Assembly (NCBI RefSeq): GCF_000208865.1 | Contig: NC_018395.1 | Location: forward strand, 1-64,000 | Length of the DNA stretch: 64,000 nt | Direction of reading: 5' to 3' | Origin: Neospora caninum Liverpool | Taxonomy: Eukaryota > Apicomplexa > Conoidasida > Eucoccidiorida > Sarcocystidae | Shown here: positions 23,556-34,727 of the stretch, piece after piece | How the letters are laid out: each line of letters starts with the position of its first letter | Numbering within the stretch: the first letter of the stretch is position 1 | The notes under the pieces: model-generated | Told to the model about the DNA's origin: nothing | Seen by the model: the letters and a program-made list of their open reading frames with translations, nothing else | Databases searched by the model: none | Position numbers and translations under genes: made by a program

Positions 23556-26183
23556 ATGGCAGGACAAGGCAAAGGGGAACAGGCAACTCCCGCGGCTCCT
23601 ACTCCGGCGACAGAAGAAATTGCCGACACTGCCGCGACAGACTCGCAGCAGGAGGAAGAACAAAAGCGCCTCGAGTTAATCCTCTCGAACATGCGTAAGG
23701 CCGTAGACTTTAAATCTGGAATCGACTGCACATTTCCGTAAACTAGAGGATACTCTCTTTCGCAAATGTGTGTACAAGCATGCAGAGATATAATCAGAGT
23801 TTTTCATCTCCATGTAATATATATATGTATATTCGTGTCGACATTTTTGTGGATATTTCTTCGTCCTCAAGTCCGCGCCATTTCTCTTCCCCGACCAGAG
23901 TTAGGTCCTCGGAAGTTTATGATACTCACTAGAATCCGATGCATGCAGAAATATATATATGTACTTTTATATATATATATACTTTCATATACTTATATAT
24001 ATATATATACCTATACATATAAGTATGCTTTTCTGCATATGCGGAGCCTTCCCGCAGACGCGCAAGACCTCGCTTATATATCGAGGCAATTTGCGTCGAC
24101 AGGGTGTCTCGGCTTGTGTGCTCCGAGGCACCGAAGAAGCGTCTATTTTCGTGGGATAAATGCAGATCGATTTGTCTTTCTGGTCCTGACTCTCGTGACC
24201 AGATCGTCGAAATGCACCACTCACGTGTCTTCCAGTGTCTTGCCTCTCTTTACTCTCCTCTCCATTCTTTTTGTTCTCTTCAGGGCGCGTTTCTAACTTG
24301 TACAGCGAGGCGGAACTCTTGCGCGTCGTGGAGGATTATGTCGCTGACGTAAGGCATGCACTTGTCTCTTTCTGAAACCGTTTTAGAGCGGCGTTTCTCC
24401 TGCGCGCACGAACCGGGTCTCGATCCTCTTGGCGGCCTCAGTGTTCTTCGCGTTCTTCCCTTATCTCCTCCCCTCCCGCCCCTCTACAGTGGAGACCAGG
24501 GATTCTGTCCGTGTTTGACTCCGTTCACTTCTCGTCCTCTCTTTTTGTGTCCCTCCTTTGGTTCTCCCTTCTTTTCTCGAAGTCTCTGTCCATTTTGCAC
24601 TGCTTTCGTCGACGCGCTCCGTTTTTTCCCGACCCGGCGGAAAACGCACACCTACACTCGCCTCTCTTCTCCCTCACCCTCGTTTCCTTCTCTCTCCTCG
24701 CGACTGCTTCCACATTCCCCGCCCCTGCGTCTCCTGCCAGTGCATGACTCACTTAGGCTACCAGGAGTACCGGCTGTACTCGAACCTTCGCCTCTTGATC
24801 GCGTCGTTCGCGTGCTGCGTCGCCGCCTACGCGTCCTTCGGCGTCCCCTTCCCCACAGACGGCCCATACCTCAAACTCTCGATTGTACGAGACGCACGAG
24901 ACGCATAGCCGCACAATCGGAACGAGGCAAGGTGTTGCCGCGAACTTCCAGAAGGAGCAGGGCAAAAGAAACTTGCAAACGCCGAAGCAGCGGACGGAGA
25001 GGGTGATGCAGAGGGAGAAGGAATGTAGACGTACCGAACAGCTTTTGTCGGCCGAGATCGACGCTTGTGAGGCGAAGAAGATACAGATCCAGAACAACCG
25101 GAGGAGGTGAAGGTTTGCGTCTCCTCGCGCTGGCTTACTTGCTTTGTTTGGACCTCTCCTAACTCGCTTGTGCGTTTAGGTTACCTTTTTCGTTTCCCTT
25201 CTCGTCCTCCTCTTCATCGAGACGGTTTGCGTGAAAAACGCCATCGCCTGCTTCAAAGACAAAGACGTAAGCACCGGAGAGGGGGAAGCAGCGAGAGAGG
25301 GCACGGCTCTTGAGACTGGCAAGACGAGATGAGACGCTGGAGGACAGAAAAGGGACTTGAGCTAGATGTAAGAGGGCCTCGGTCGCCAGTTGCTTCTTTT
25401 TCCGCCCCGTTTTCCTCTGCGCTTGCTCTTTTTTTCGTGCTTCGCCTTGAGGGCGAGAACAGGGAGACGCCGACCTGTGAAGGCAGGGGAGAAGAGAGAC
25501 ACTACGAGGCAAACTTGTTGCGTTTCCCTCTCTCGCGGGTTCGCGGCCGCTCTTGCGGCTTCTTCGTGATCCGGAGGTTTCCTCTCCCCTCCAAGTGTTT
25601 GCGTGGCCCGATCCGGATGCGTTTCCTCGCGGGCCCTGTCTCTTCACTGCCATGGAGCTTTGCCTCTGTGTCCTCAGGGAGAAGCCTTCTTCATCGACAG
25701 CCACATCGACCGGAACACGAATGACCTCGTCCTTGCCATTCGCCAGAAAAGCCTGTACCTCTCCACAGCCTCCAACGTCGGCCGTTTCTTCGACAGCAAG
25801 GGGTGAGAGAAGAGGGAGAAAAAAAGAAGACAGAGAAAGAACCGGCACAGAACAGAGACGCGAAGGAGTCGGAGAACAAAAGGGGAAATGGTGGCAAGAG
25901 GAGCCGCGGAGACGGGAAGAGGAGGCCGAGAAATCCAGCCTTTGGCAGCGCTCGGGGATTCTCGGCGGTTCCCAGCTCTGATTCCGCAAATAGAAATGAG
26001 AGAGCGTGAAATGCGACAGACCACGTTTTGTCCCCAACGTGCAATTTGATCCTTCTTTTGCTCAGGTATTTGTTGATTGACACACTGTACGAGGAGCTGA
26101 CGAACCTGCTGCAAGACTTCGAGAATGGCCTCTCAGACGCCACCAAACTCGCAGCTGGCCGCAGGAAAAAGAAGAACGCATGA
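23556..26183 (+). CDS. SPCS2: Signal peptidase complex subunit 2 (SPC2/SPC25)
   Basis: Six exons (23556-23694, 24284-24348, 24741-24884, 25180-25266, 25678-25802, 26066-26183) join in phase into 225 residues, close to the human protein's length. The N terminus is Gln/Glu/Ala-rich and cytosolic. The first membrane segment is about residues 82-101 (LLIASFACCVAAYASFG) and the second about 118-138 (FVSLLVLLFIETVCV). The order and the short loop between the segments match SPC2. The C-terminal part contains IDTLYEELTNLL and ends in a basic GRRKKKNA. The protein is the non-catalytic partner that helps signal peptidase at the ER translocon remove signal peptides. The start has a favourable context (ACAAGATGG) and lies just after a short leader. 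Confidence 0.88.
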
Positions 26184-27565
26184 GAGAAGACAGGGAAGAA
26201 GAGAGAAAGGGGGGACTTCAAATATGACGTTTTTGTCTTGAATCGCTCCAGTCGACAATGTTGGTCGCGGGTACCCTTCGCTCCGAGGTTTCTACACTGA
26301 ACTGCGGCGTTTCTCGTTCCAAGAAGCTGGGGAGAGGAAACCTGTCTTTTCCGCACCGAGTTTCCTTCGCCGTTTAGCCTTTTCGCTTCCACGCTCTCGC
26401 GTCTTCCTCGACGGTTTCCGCTCCTCCCCGTGTCCCGCTCTGCTTTTGCCTCTTTCTTTTTGCTTCCTGGCGTTTCTTCCTCGCTCGTTTCTCTGTTGTT
26501 TGGACGAGGTGTCTCTGACTCTCACCTCTGCGCAAGCGTCTGTCTCCGTTTCCCCACGTGCTCTGTGCTTGACAAAAGCGCCTGTCCATGCAGCGAAGAA
26601 AGAAACTGTTTAGGTCGCGGTTTTCTTCCTGCCTCTTTCGCTGTGTGCGCATCCCTCTCTGGACTGCTCAAATCGTGAAGGCTTTTGTCTATGTCTGTGG
26701 CCTTCGTGGTTTTCCTGCGCAGACGGTGAGGCATGGTCTCTCCTGTGGGGCGGGGTGTCTCCTTTTCCACATGCCTGCGTCTCTCGCTGTGTTTTCGCCT
26801 TTTCGCGACATCAAACGGAGGCATCGAAAGGGCGACAGACACCCGGTCTCTACATGCAATCGCGTCGCCATTTCTGCTTCCAGCTGAACAGCCGGAAAGA
26901 GTTTCGGGTCTCAGGCTGGCGACACGACCAGGCATCTCTTCGTCTAAGATGCGTGGATCGTTGCACGAGAGAGAGGCACTGCGTCTCACAAAAGACGCCA
27001 GTACCTGGCCTCGGCCATCGTGTCTGGGCTCTACGAGTCTCGTCCTCCAACACCAGATGATTTTTTACGTCAGCAGAACGGAGACAAAAGTGTCTCTCTT
27101 TTGGGTTCTTAGACCTCAGCGAGGCAAAGGGGGGGGAGTGTCGGCCTTCTCACAGAAAACCTGAGGATTTCATGTGCGAGATTGCTCACAGAGACGTCCT
27201 GAGTTAGGGTGAGAACTGAGGCGCGCCTCTGTTCTCAGGCAATCTTCAAGTGGTGAAAGAAAACGGCTACTACGGTCATTCGAGGTAGAGAATGCGAAAT
27301 TGCACACGAGACGAATCTCCACGTTCTCTCCGTCGTTTAGATATATAATATATAGGTATTCAGACATGTATACGCAAGTATATAGATACGTATGTGCAAA
27401 CATCGATACCTACTTGTATACAAATGCGCATCGATAGATACTGATGTTCACCCTTTTCTGTTGTGCAAATATTCCCCGATAGATCCATATACATAGGGTA
27501 GATCGACGGGTCACGTAGGAAATCGGCTTCGGTATAGGCGTGAAACATATGACTTCCTCTCTGCA
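26184..27565. other. Convergent spacer between SPC2 and hydratase genes
   Basis: Both genes end here, so this is their shared 3' untranslated and terminator territory. Open frames on both strands are short and lack motifs. A TA-rich segment occurs at about 27340-27420. Confidence 0.5.
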
Positions 27566-29296
27566 TTACAATTTTGAGATCTGAGGGCCAGGGCTGCGAA
27601 CTGTGAGGATGCCTTTTTCGAGGCACACTTGGTCATCTTTGGTTCTGTTGACCACGTTGAAGAGAACCGCACTCTCGTTCCCTGCATTTTCTTCCGCGTC
27701 AGAAATCCACATCTGAACACGGAGCTCGTCGCCGGGTGTCACGGCTGCGGAGAAGCGTCCGGACACCGAAGCCACGCGATCAGGGTCGTTCTCCAACAAA
27801 GTCTGAATGATCGCTGGAAAGGGCAGAAAAGGAAGGAACCAGCGGGTGAAAAAGGGCATCACCTTCCCTAAGGGACGCTGGAAAGGGCAGAAAAGGAAGG
27901 AACCAGCAGGTGAAAAAGGGCATCACCTTCCCTAAGGGACGGTGAAAAAGACACCACACAGGAAGAAAAACTACTAGAGACCACATACACTGGCCCTCGG
28001 GCTTTCAAACCTCCGCAGCGATTCAACTGCTCCAAAATGCTCTCGACCTTGCACGAAAAAAGAAGACGATTGACATCCACACAAGCAAAGAACTCTCCGC
28101 TCTCAGTGGGGGTGTCTATTCTCTTTTGTAGCTTCCATTCTACTCCCTATGCATATAAATACATATAAATACATATATATATATATATATATGTCCATTC
28201 ATATTTGCGTGCAATCGCGGTTTGTAGCTGAGTCAGAAGCACCTTTTTGGGGAGTCACTCATCGACGCAGAGACAAGTTTAGGCTTTGAAGAAGACAGTT
28301 TTGAACTTTTTTGGCTTGCCTCGAGTTGCGATGCCGAAGGTGCAGAGGCCGTGGAGAATGGGTCGCTTGAAGCCGCCTAAGGCAGCCATTTGGCGATCGA
28401 CCTACAGAAGGCAGTAGAGAGAGAAGAAAGTGAAAAGTGAGGCAAAGGAGATCTTCTCGACAGAGCCTTTTCTCCGGACATGCGCACTCCTCGTCCAACA
28501 AGAAGGCTCCCGTTGTACGGATCTCGTTCACACCGATACATTCAGATTTCTGTGTAGACGTTTTTTACATAGATATTGCTGTATACTGTGTATTCGGAGT
28601 AGACCTGCGTATCTATACATATACATATATATATATATATATATTTACGTATACATGTGTGGGCATGTTTTACGTCTGTGCGGGTTAGCACGGTTTCCCG
28701 TATTGAGGCGTTTGCCTATTTTGGGCACAACGTGGAAGAATGTGCAGCGAGAGAGGCCAGAATTCGACAAATATTCTTGCCTACATGAAGGGGGTTTGTG
28801 TCCCCGCTTAGACGATAAAGGAGAGCGAGATTTTCGGGTGTCTTGATGTCAAACACTTTTGAAGGTGGGCCTTGGAAGGAGACACTCGACTTCTGGCGCT
28901 TCGCTCGACTTCGCGGGTCTTCTGCGCTGCGTTTATCTGTCGCACTCGAAGGCTGATCCGTCGCTGACGAGAAATTCCCTACAGCCCCACAGGGAAGGCG
29001 CGAAAGAAGAGTTGCCAGAAAGAATCAAGGAAAGGAGAGAAAGGCAGAAGGGAAAAAGGGGAGGAATATACAACGGGAAGGGTCGCAGCTCCCTGCCGCA
29101 CAGTTCGCAACGGCTCTGACAGAACAGAAGGGAAGATCCATTCGTAGCAACTGCGCAAAGCTACAAAGCAACTGTTTACCTCGCACAATCGGGCACGTAG
29201 TATAGACCTCGATTATCTTCAAAAGAGTAAATAGACTTAGATGAATATTCTCAAGCGCAAGGTCCAGCAACGTACTGCTACAAGCTTCTCTCATCA

Positions 29297-29330
<34 letters not shown>

Positions 29331-29364
29331 TGACATCTATGGACACCTTAAATGCATCTATCTA

Positions 29365-29411
<47 letters not shown>

Positions 29412-31477
29412 CTCTACGGACGCCTCTTGATCCATCTCTATGCATTAGCATTTAAATACAAATATTTGAGTGTAGGCGTATCTCGAGGCAGCAAGTTACT
29501 TACCAAGTCCACGGATGAACAGCATGGATTCGTTTCGGCAGATCAGAGCTCCAGTTTTCTCACACGTGCTGTCGGAGGCGACCGTAACCAAGGCACCCGA
29601 CTGGTGTGACGAGGGACAGAAGACGGTTCAGAAAAAAGGAGCAAAATACCTTTAAGAACAAGGAAGGAAAAGAAGAAATAAAGTGTCCTCCGCGTTGGAA
29701 AAGATGTATCGACTCTCAATCGGCACAGCTGCCTCTCCTGTCGATCGACCTACATATACCTATCGTCGTCGCTCTACCTAGCCTGAGTACATCTAGGCGC
29801 TCGTGTGCATGCCCTATATATATATATATATATATCCAGTTTAGATCTGGTTTCTTGTACCCCTTGGCAGTGTAGCACTTTCTTCTGTGTCGCTCTTCAT
29901 ATCCAACAGTTGTTTTCGGAGTGTCGATCCCCCTATCGTATGTAGCTCTCGAGTTGCGATCTGCCTCTCTGTTGTCCATCTTCCTTCTCCCTGTATTGCT
30001 GTGCAACTCTCGAAGGTCGCAAGCGCCTGTACACTTTTTGTGTGATGTTCCTACTTTCTTGTCTTCGACGTCGCTGATAATTGAGCGATGGATCATTCGA
30101 GGTATCTTCTCTGCCAGCGGCCGGAAGAGTGTCACTTTCTGCTGGCCATGCAGAAGCATCATGGGGTTAAACTCCGGCAACCCTGCAGCAGCAAAATCCA
30201 GCGGACGGGAGAGTCGGCGCCAGGATGCTCTTTTTCCTTGGAAACTCCGCCAAGAGTCGCGTAGAGCAGATGCATGCGTTACACGACATAATTACCGTAC
30301 GCATGTGGCTATTTATACACATACCCAGGCACAAGGGGTGCACGCCCGTGTGTATCAGAAGACACATATTTCGACATTTCCACTTGAACCGGCTCAATGT
30401 GCATTGCATGTCTAGACGCTGGGACTGCACCCCAAAAATCCGCGAAAAACTCGCGTTTTTTTGTGCTCTTCTGTCCCTAGACCGTGTGTACCAGGACAGC
30501 TTTGCAGCCCCTCCAGCAAGAGTTCAAAGGAGGGAAAAGTAGTGGCAAAAGAAGGAATAACTTTGAAACCGTCGCCATGTTGCTCGTAGGTGTAGGCGAG
30601 GTCTATGTCGTTTAACGGATCCTACGAAAACAGACACCAGCGAAGAAAACTTCGAGGGTGGGCGGATGGCCAAGGTCAAGCTAAAGAGGAAGGGGTACAG
30701 AAAATGCAGAAGAAGAGAGCGAAAAGCAAAGCAGCGGAAACCAAACTCGAACAGAGTGCTCGCGAGTTTGTTGGCCGACGTCGTGCCGAAAGGAATTGCA
30801 AAACGAAACACAACAGGAAAGCAACGGCGACAAACGAAACTGACGGCACAAGGGAGCCGACACCAACGACAACCACGGAAAGGGACAACGGGAAAAAGTG
30901 GAAACCAACGGTGGCGTGTCAATTACACACTTCTCTCCCATCTGCGTAGACGCAGACCATCCGACACGTCGTAAATTCATATATATATATATATATATAT
31001 ACAAAGATATATATATGCGCGTCTGCATCTTTCCCTTTGTGCCTATGTATAGAGCGAGTGGTATGGGCGACAGAAACAGGCTTATGTGGCTATCTTTCCC
31101 GGGAGAGTGACGTTTTTTCCAACATCTGTTTTTTTTCTTCACCGCCGGGCGGTTCCAGAGCTCACCTGACTACAACCAACACCTAGGGCGTAGATGATCG
31201 AGTCTCTGGGCGTGTGAGAGGTCCTGCTCTCTCCCAAAACATGGCCGACGCATTTGTCGCGAATCACCTGCGTATTAACGGCCCGAATCAAAGGCACGGC
31301 TCTCGGAAGTCGAGCACTTGTCCTCGGCGCGGAACTCTTACCAGGTCGCACGCTGCGGGAGGGAACTCATCTCGTGTGCTCTTTCCAGCTTGTCCCCTCA
31401 CGCTCCTGGAGTCCCCCGGCTTCTGTTGTCTTCTCCGCTGATCAGTTAGCAAGAGTACTCACTTTCTGTGGCTTCAT
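27566..31477 (-). CDS. MaoC-type enoyl-CoA hydratase 2 with peroxisomal SKL signal
   Basis: Eight exons (31477-31463, 31267-31166, 30621-30492, 30182-30055, 29600-29504, 28963-28785, 28401-28320, 27813-27566) join in phase into 326 residues. The order of motifs follows the hydratase-2 region of peroxisomal multifunctional enzyme type 2: an N-terminal hot-dog half with TPRDSIIYALGVGC and EFNPMMLLHGQQKV, then the catalytic half with YRLSGDTNPLHVD (Asp about 212, His about 217) and KRPILHGLCTFG. By family it hydrates trans-2-enoyl-CoA to (3R)-hydroxyacyl-CoA. The last three residues are SKL, a canonical PTS1. No dehydrogenase or SCP2 domain is attached, so it is a stand-alone enzyme. A basic low-complexity linker (about 158-190) separates the halves. 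The intron between exons 7 and 8 uses a GC donor (CGAG|GCAAGC), and its 3' end is duplicated. The start MKPQK sits on a 15-base first exon with donor AAA|GTGAGT. Confidence 0.88.
27812..27939. repeat. 64-bp tandem duplication over a 3' splice site
   Basis: Two nearly identical 64-bp units (27812-27875 and 27876-27939) differ by one base. Read on the minus strand, each ends with the pyrimidine tract and CCAG of the last hydratase intron, so there are two equivalent acceptors 64 bases apart. The exon-proximal one keeps the frame to the SKL terminus. Confidence 0.93.
29281..29407. repeat. TA dinucleotide runs in hydratase intron 5
   Basis: Two (TA)n runs (about 29299-29327 and 29370-29407) lie between hydratase exons 5 and 6. 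Similar short TA runs occur in neighbouring introns (28165-28191, 28622-28643, 29815-29835) and just upstream of exon 2 territory (30979-31000). Confidence 0.9.
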
Positions 31478-34400
31478 GGCTTTCGGTTTGCTGAGTGCAG
31501 AGAAACTTCCTGCTGTGTCGACCGTGGTCGTGTGACGGGGCCGGCCCTGTGCGCTACGGCAAAAAAGAGGAAGAATTCCACGCCTGCGCGGGAAAATGCT
31601 GCGTCTGTGAGGGAAGCACGACGACACGGGAAGCGGAAACACCACTAACGTCGAAATAAAGAGTCCGCACTCAGTTCTGGCCTTTGCCTTCGAGTCGAAA
31701 CCCAGCAGCCCACATCCTCCACTGCGTCTGCCAAAAAGAGTAGACCCAACAGCTAGGGAGTGCGTTTGACCCTTTGAGTGTTTCACGATTTTGACACCTT
31801 TTCTCTCTTTTTTGCCGCACGCGCTTTCACTTGTACCATTTCGGCGTCGTAGGTCGGCCCAGAGGTCAGCCCGCCAGCGCTGGTACGCAAAAAAGTGTGT
31901 CGCCGGAGGGGTGAAGTGACTGCACGTGGGAAACTGGAAAAAGCACTTGGAGAGAGGCAACCCAATCGTCTCTCCTTCGGCACTGTTCGCGAATCCCGTA
32001 TTTCTCAATGCGTATCACGGCGAGACGTGTGGTAACAGGCTTTGCGGTGAAAACGGACGCCCAGTCTCACTCTACTTACACCTGGGATGATGCGCACGCA
32101 GCTCTCTAGTTTCATGCTCACAAGCGTCTTTGTCTCTGTATCACTCTTTATTAAATCTGGATTTGCGTCAGAGGCTGTGCTCGTTCCGTGGGCACTGACG
32201 CCACGCAAGCGTGGGAGTTCTTTTCCCTGCAATTTTCTGGGGTCGGTAAACTACGTGCTTGCCTTAAGCAGGTTCATTCTTGAGATCTTCTTTTCAGAGC
32301 ACGTGAAGCAAACATATCCAGATCTGCGACGCCCGAAAACTGGCGTCCCTTGGCATTTAGCCGCTAAATTACAGCTATCCAAGACATATTTATCTCTCGC
32401 GTGTTTGGTCCAATGCCGCGTTATACTACGTAGATCACATGGCTGCTGGTAATTTGAGGTCATACTAACGGTGATAAGGGAAGTTTTGCCGTCTCCTTGA
32501 CGCTCACCTCCGAGGCTTGGCGTGCTGAGGCAGTGAGTGACGGTCTGTCACTCTGTATTCGTGATTCGGGCTAGCAAGGCTACGAGCGAACAGACGAGAG
32601 AAATGCCTTTCCTGTGAGAACCCCCCGCCCCAGGCGGCTCTCTTGCGCGTCTCGGTTTTCGGGTAGCTTCTGGCTTGGCAGTACGTGCACCACGAACCTT
32701 CTCAGGGGAAGAGAGAAAAGGTTCGCCGTCCTTAGCATTTCTGGTAGGGCCCAGAGATGAGCAAAAGGATGGAGACGTCCGGCGAGTCTTCCCCCTTCGG
32801 CGCCTTCTCGCGAGGCAAAGCGGTAGGATGGGGGTTTCGGGAAAAGGCGGAGGGCCCGGAACGAGAAGTCAGAGAACAGTCCCCTGCCGCGTTGCCTCCT
32901 GTTCCGCGTGGATGCGGAGAACACAGAGAATCTCCGCTTTTGTCGCAGCTGAACAAGAGTGACGGCCGTTCCACGCTCTGCCTCTATCCACAGGCTACCT
33001 TCCTACCAAAATATGTAGGTTTCACGTGGGGACCTCTTTTCCTCTGTCTTTCGAATGCACACTTTCCAGAGAAAAAGATGGTAGTGACGGAAGTGGGATC
33101 TTCTAGACGTGAGAGTTTCCTTCGCACAGAAGAGGAAAGGAAGTCGACTCTCCTGTGGAAGCACAGGTGCGGCTTCCCGCGGCGAGAGAAGCGAGCACTT
33201 TCCATGTTTGAGACCAAGAACGCGACTCTCCTGCATCCACCGAGAAAGCGCTTTTTTACATGCGCTGGCAGGGTTCTTTCTCAAGCTTTTTACTTTTTGT
33301 GCAAGAGAACTTCCCTGGCGGCAACCGCCGAAACTAGTTTGTGAAGACGTCAGCCGGTCTGTAGAAACAAGGACTGAAGCTGGACTCCCTGTTACACATA
33401 AAAAGAGATTCCTTGCTTTCTACAAACTACCTTGTTCTGGGGGTAGATACGAGTTGGACTCCTAAGATCTCGAAAGTCCTTGTCCACTGGATCCAAGCTC
33501 TGTTGTGCTTTTCACGACCATGGCAAGTTCTGGGCGAGGCAGCCCGCTCTCTTGGAAGACTGTGGCCCCAGCAACTTGGAGCCTTCCCGACTTCATTCGA
33601 TTTGTGTTATACAGGATTCCGTATCACTTGTCTACTCCGAAGATCCACTTGTAATGTGATACAGGATGGGCGCCTGTGGCGGGTTGCTTGCGCTGCTGAT
33701 AGTGTTACACTGTGGAAAAGCTCGGTTTGGGCGACTGGGAAATTCGGAACGCACGCAGGGACGAGAGGGGGCGAAAGAAACAAGGAACACACGCTTCTTC
33801 ACCGGCAAGAAAGAAAACAGATCAAACCGCAGTATGCTTTTGCCTCCCCCTCTCACCCCCACTTTCACTTTGTGAAGATATAATTCCATTTGTCTGGATA
33901 GACTTACAAGTCTCAATTCCTCGTGCAATCAAAATATATCCAGGTGTACAAGGGGCACCGCTGTGCGCGGGAGAATGACACAGATTTAAAGAGCTCACAT
34001 TGCTGGTGGTGATCTCGATAAAGAGACAACAGACACATGGACGTACATGCATCAGTACAGCAGCATGTATGTATATATATAGGAAGATAGATAAACCCGA
34101 CTCGCATTCTAGAGTGTGTGTAAAAATAGAGATCACACTATATATAGTTGGCGCGCGAGTTGCGGCCTTTTTAGGTATCGCGTCCCCTTTCCTTTTGCAG
34201 CGTCGATCATTCCTTGGTCTTTCCCGCCGTCCTTTGTTTGGAGAAAAGCTGGAGGGAACACGTAAGCAAGGAAAAGGAACTTGAAACCCCGGCGAGAGAA
34301 ACGGGAGAAAGAAGTAGTGGTTCTCCACGGAGACCGAGGTCTCGCGTGCAGAGAGCCGCGCAGATCCTCTCTGCTCCCAGACTGCCGCGCGCACAGACGC

Positions 34401-34727
34401 GCTGCAGTTGAATACGCCGAATCTCTCGCTTCAGTTCAGACAAATCTAGTCCTATCGCCGTTCGTCGCTGGTGGTCTGCTCTACACGCCACCGTACGAGA
34501 GCGACGCAAAATCAAATACCGATTTACAGAGATGCAGAAAGACATATACGTGTCGGTGATTACACACAAAAAAGAGCCGAGCACGCAAGAGTGACGACCT
34601 GCAACTGCGATGTGTACATGCCTCTTCGCCGATGTGACTCCCGAGAAGGACCGCTTTCCCCGACGCCTGATGCACACAACTGTATCAACGCATGTAAGCA
34701 TGCGTGTACGCAAAAAGGAATATACGA
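31478..34727. other. Spacer upstream of hydratase and downstream of the OPA transporter
   Basis: Both neighbours are on the minus strand, so this holds the hydratase promoter and leader and the transporter 3' untranslated region. Several moderate open frames (for example plus 32757-33344) have no recognisable domain. I see no supported gene. Confidence 0.4.

Noticed and set aside
27868..28080. Extra hydratase exon reading VESILEQLNRCGGLKARG
   Set aside because: It resembles a helix and has a CAAG acceptor, but no phase-compatible junctions exist. Exon 7 joins exon 8 directly with good family alignment.
32757..33344. 195-codon plus-strand frame
   Set aside because: Random-looking composition, no motif, and long alternative frames over the same DNA.
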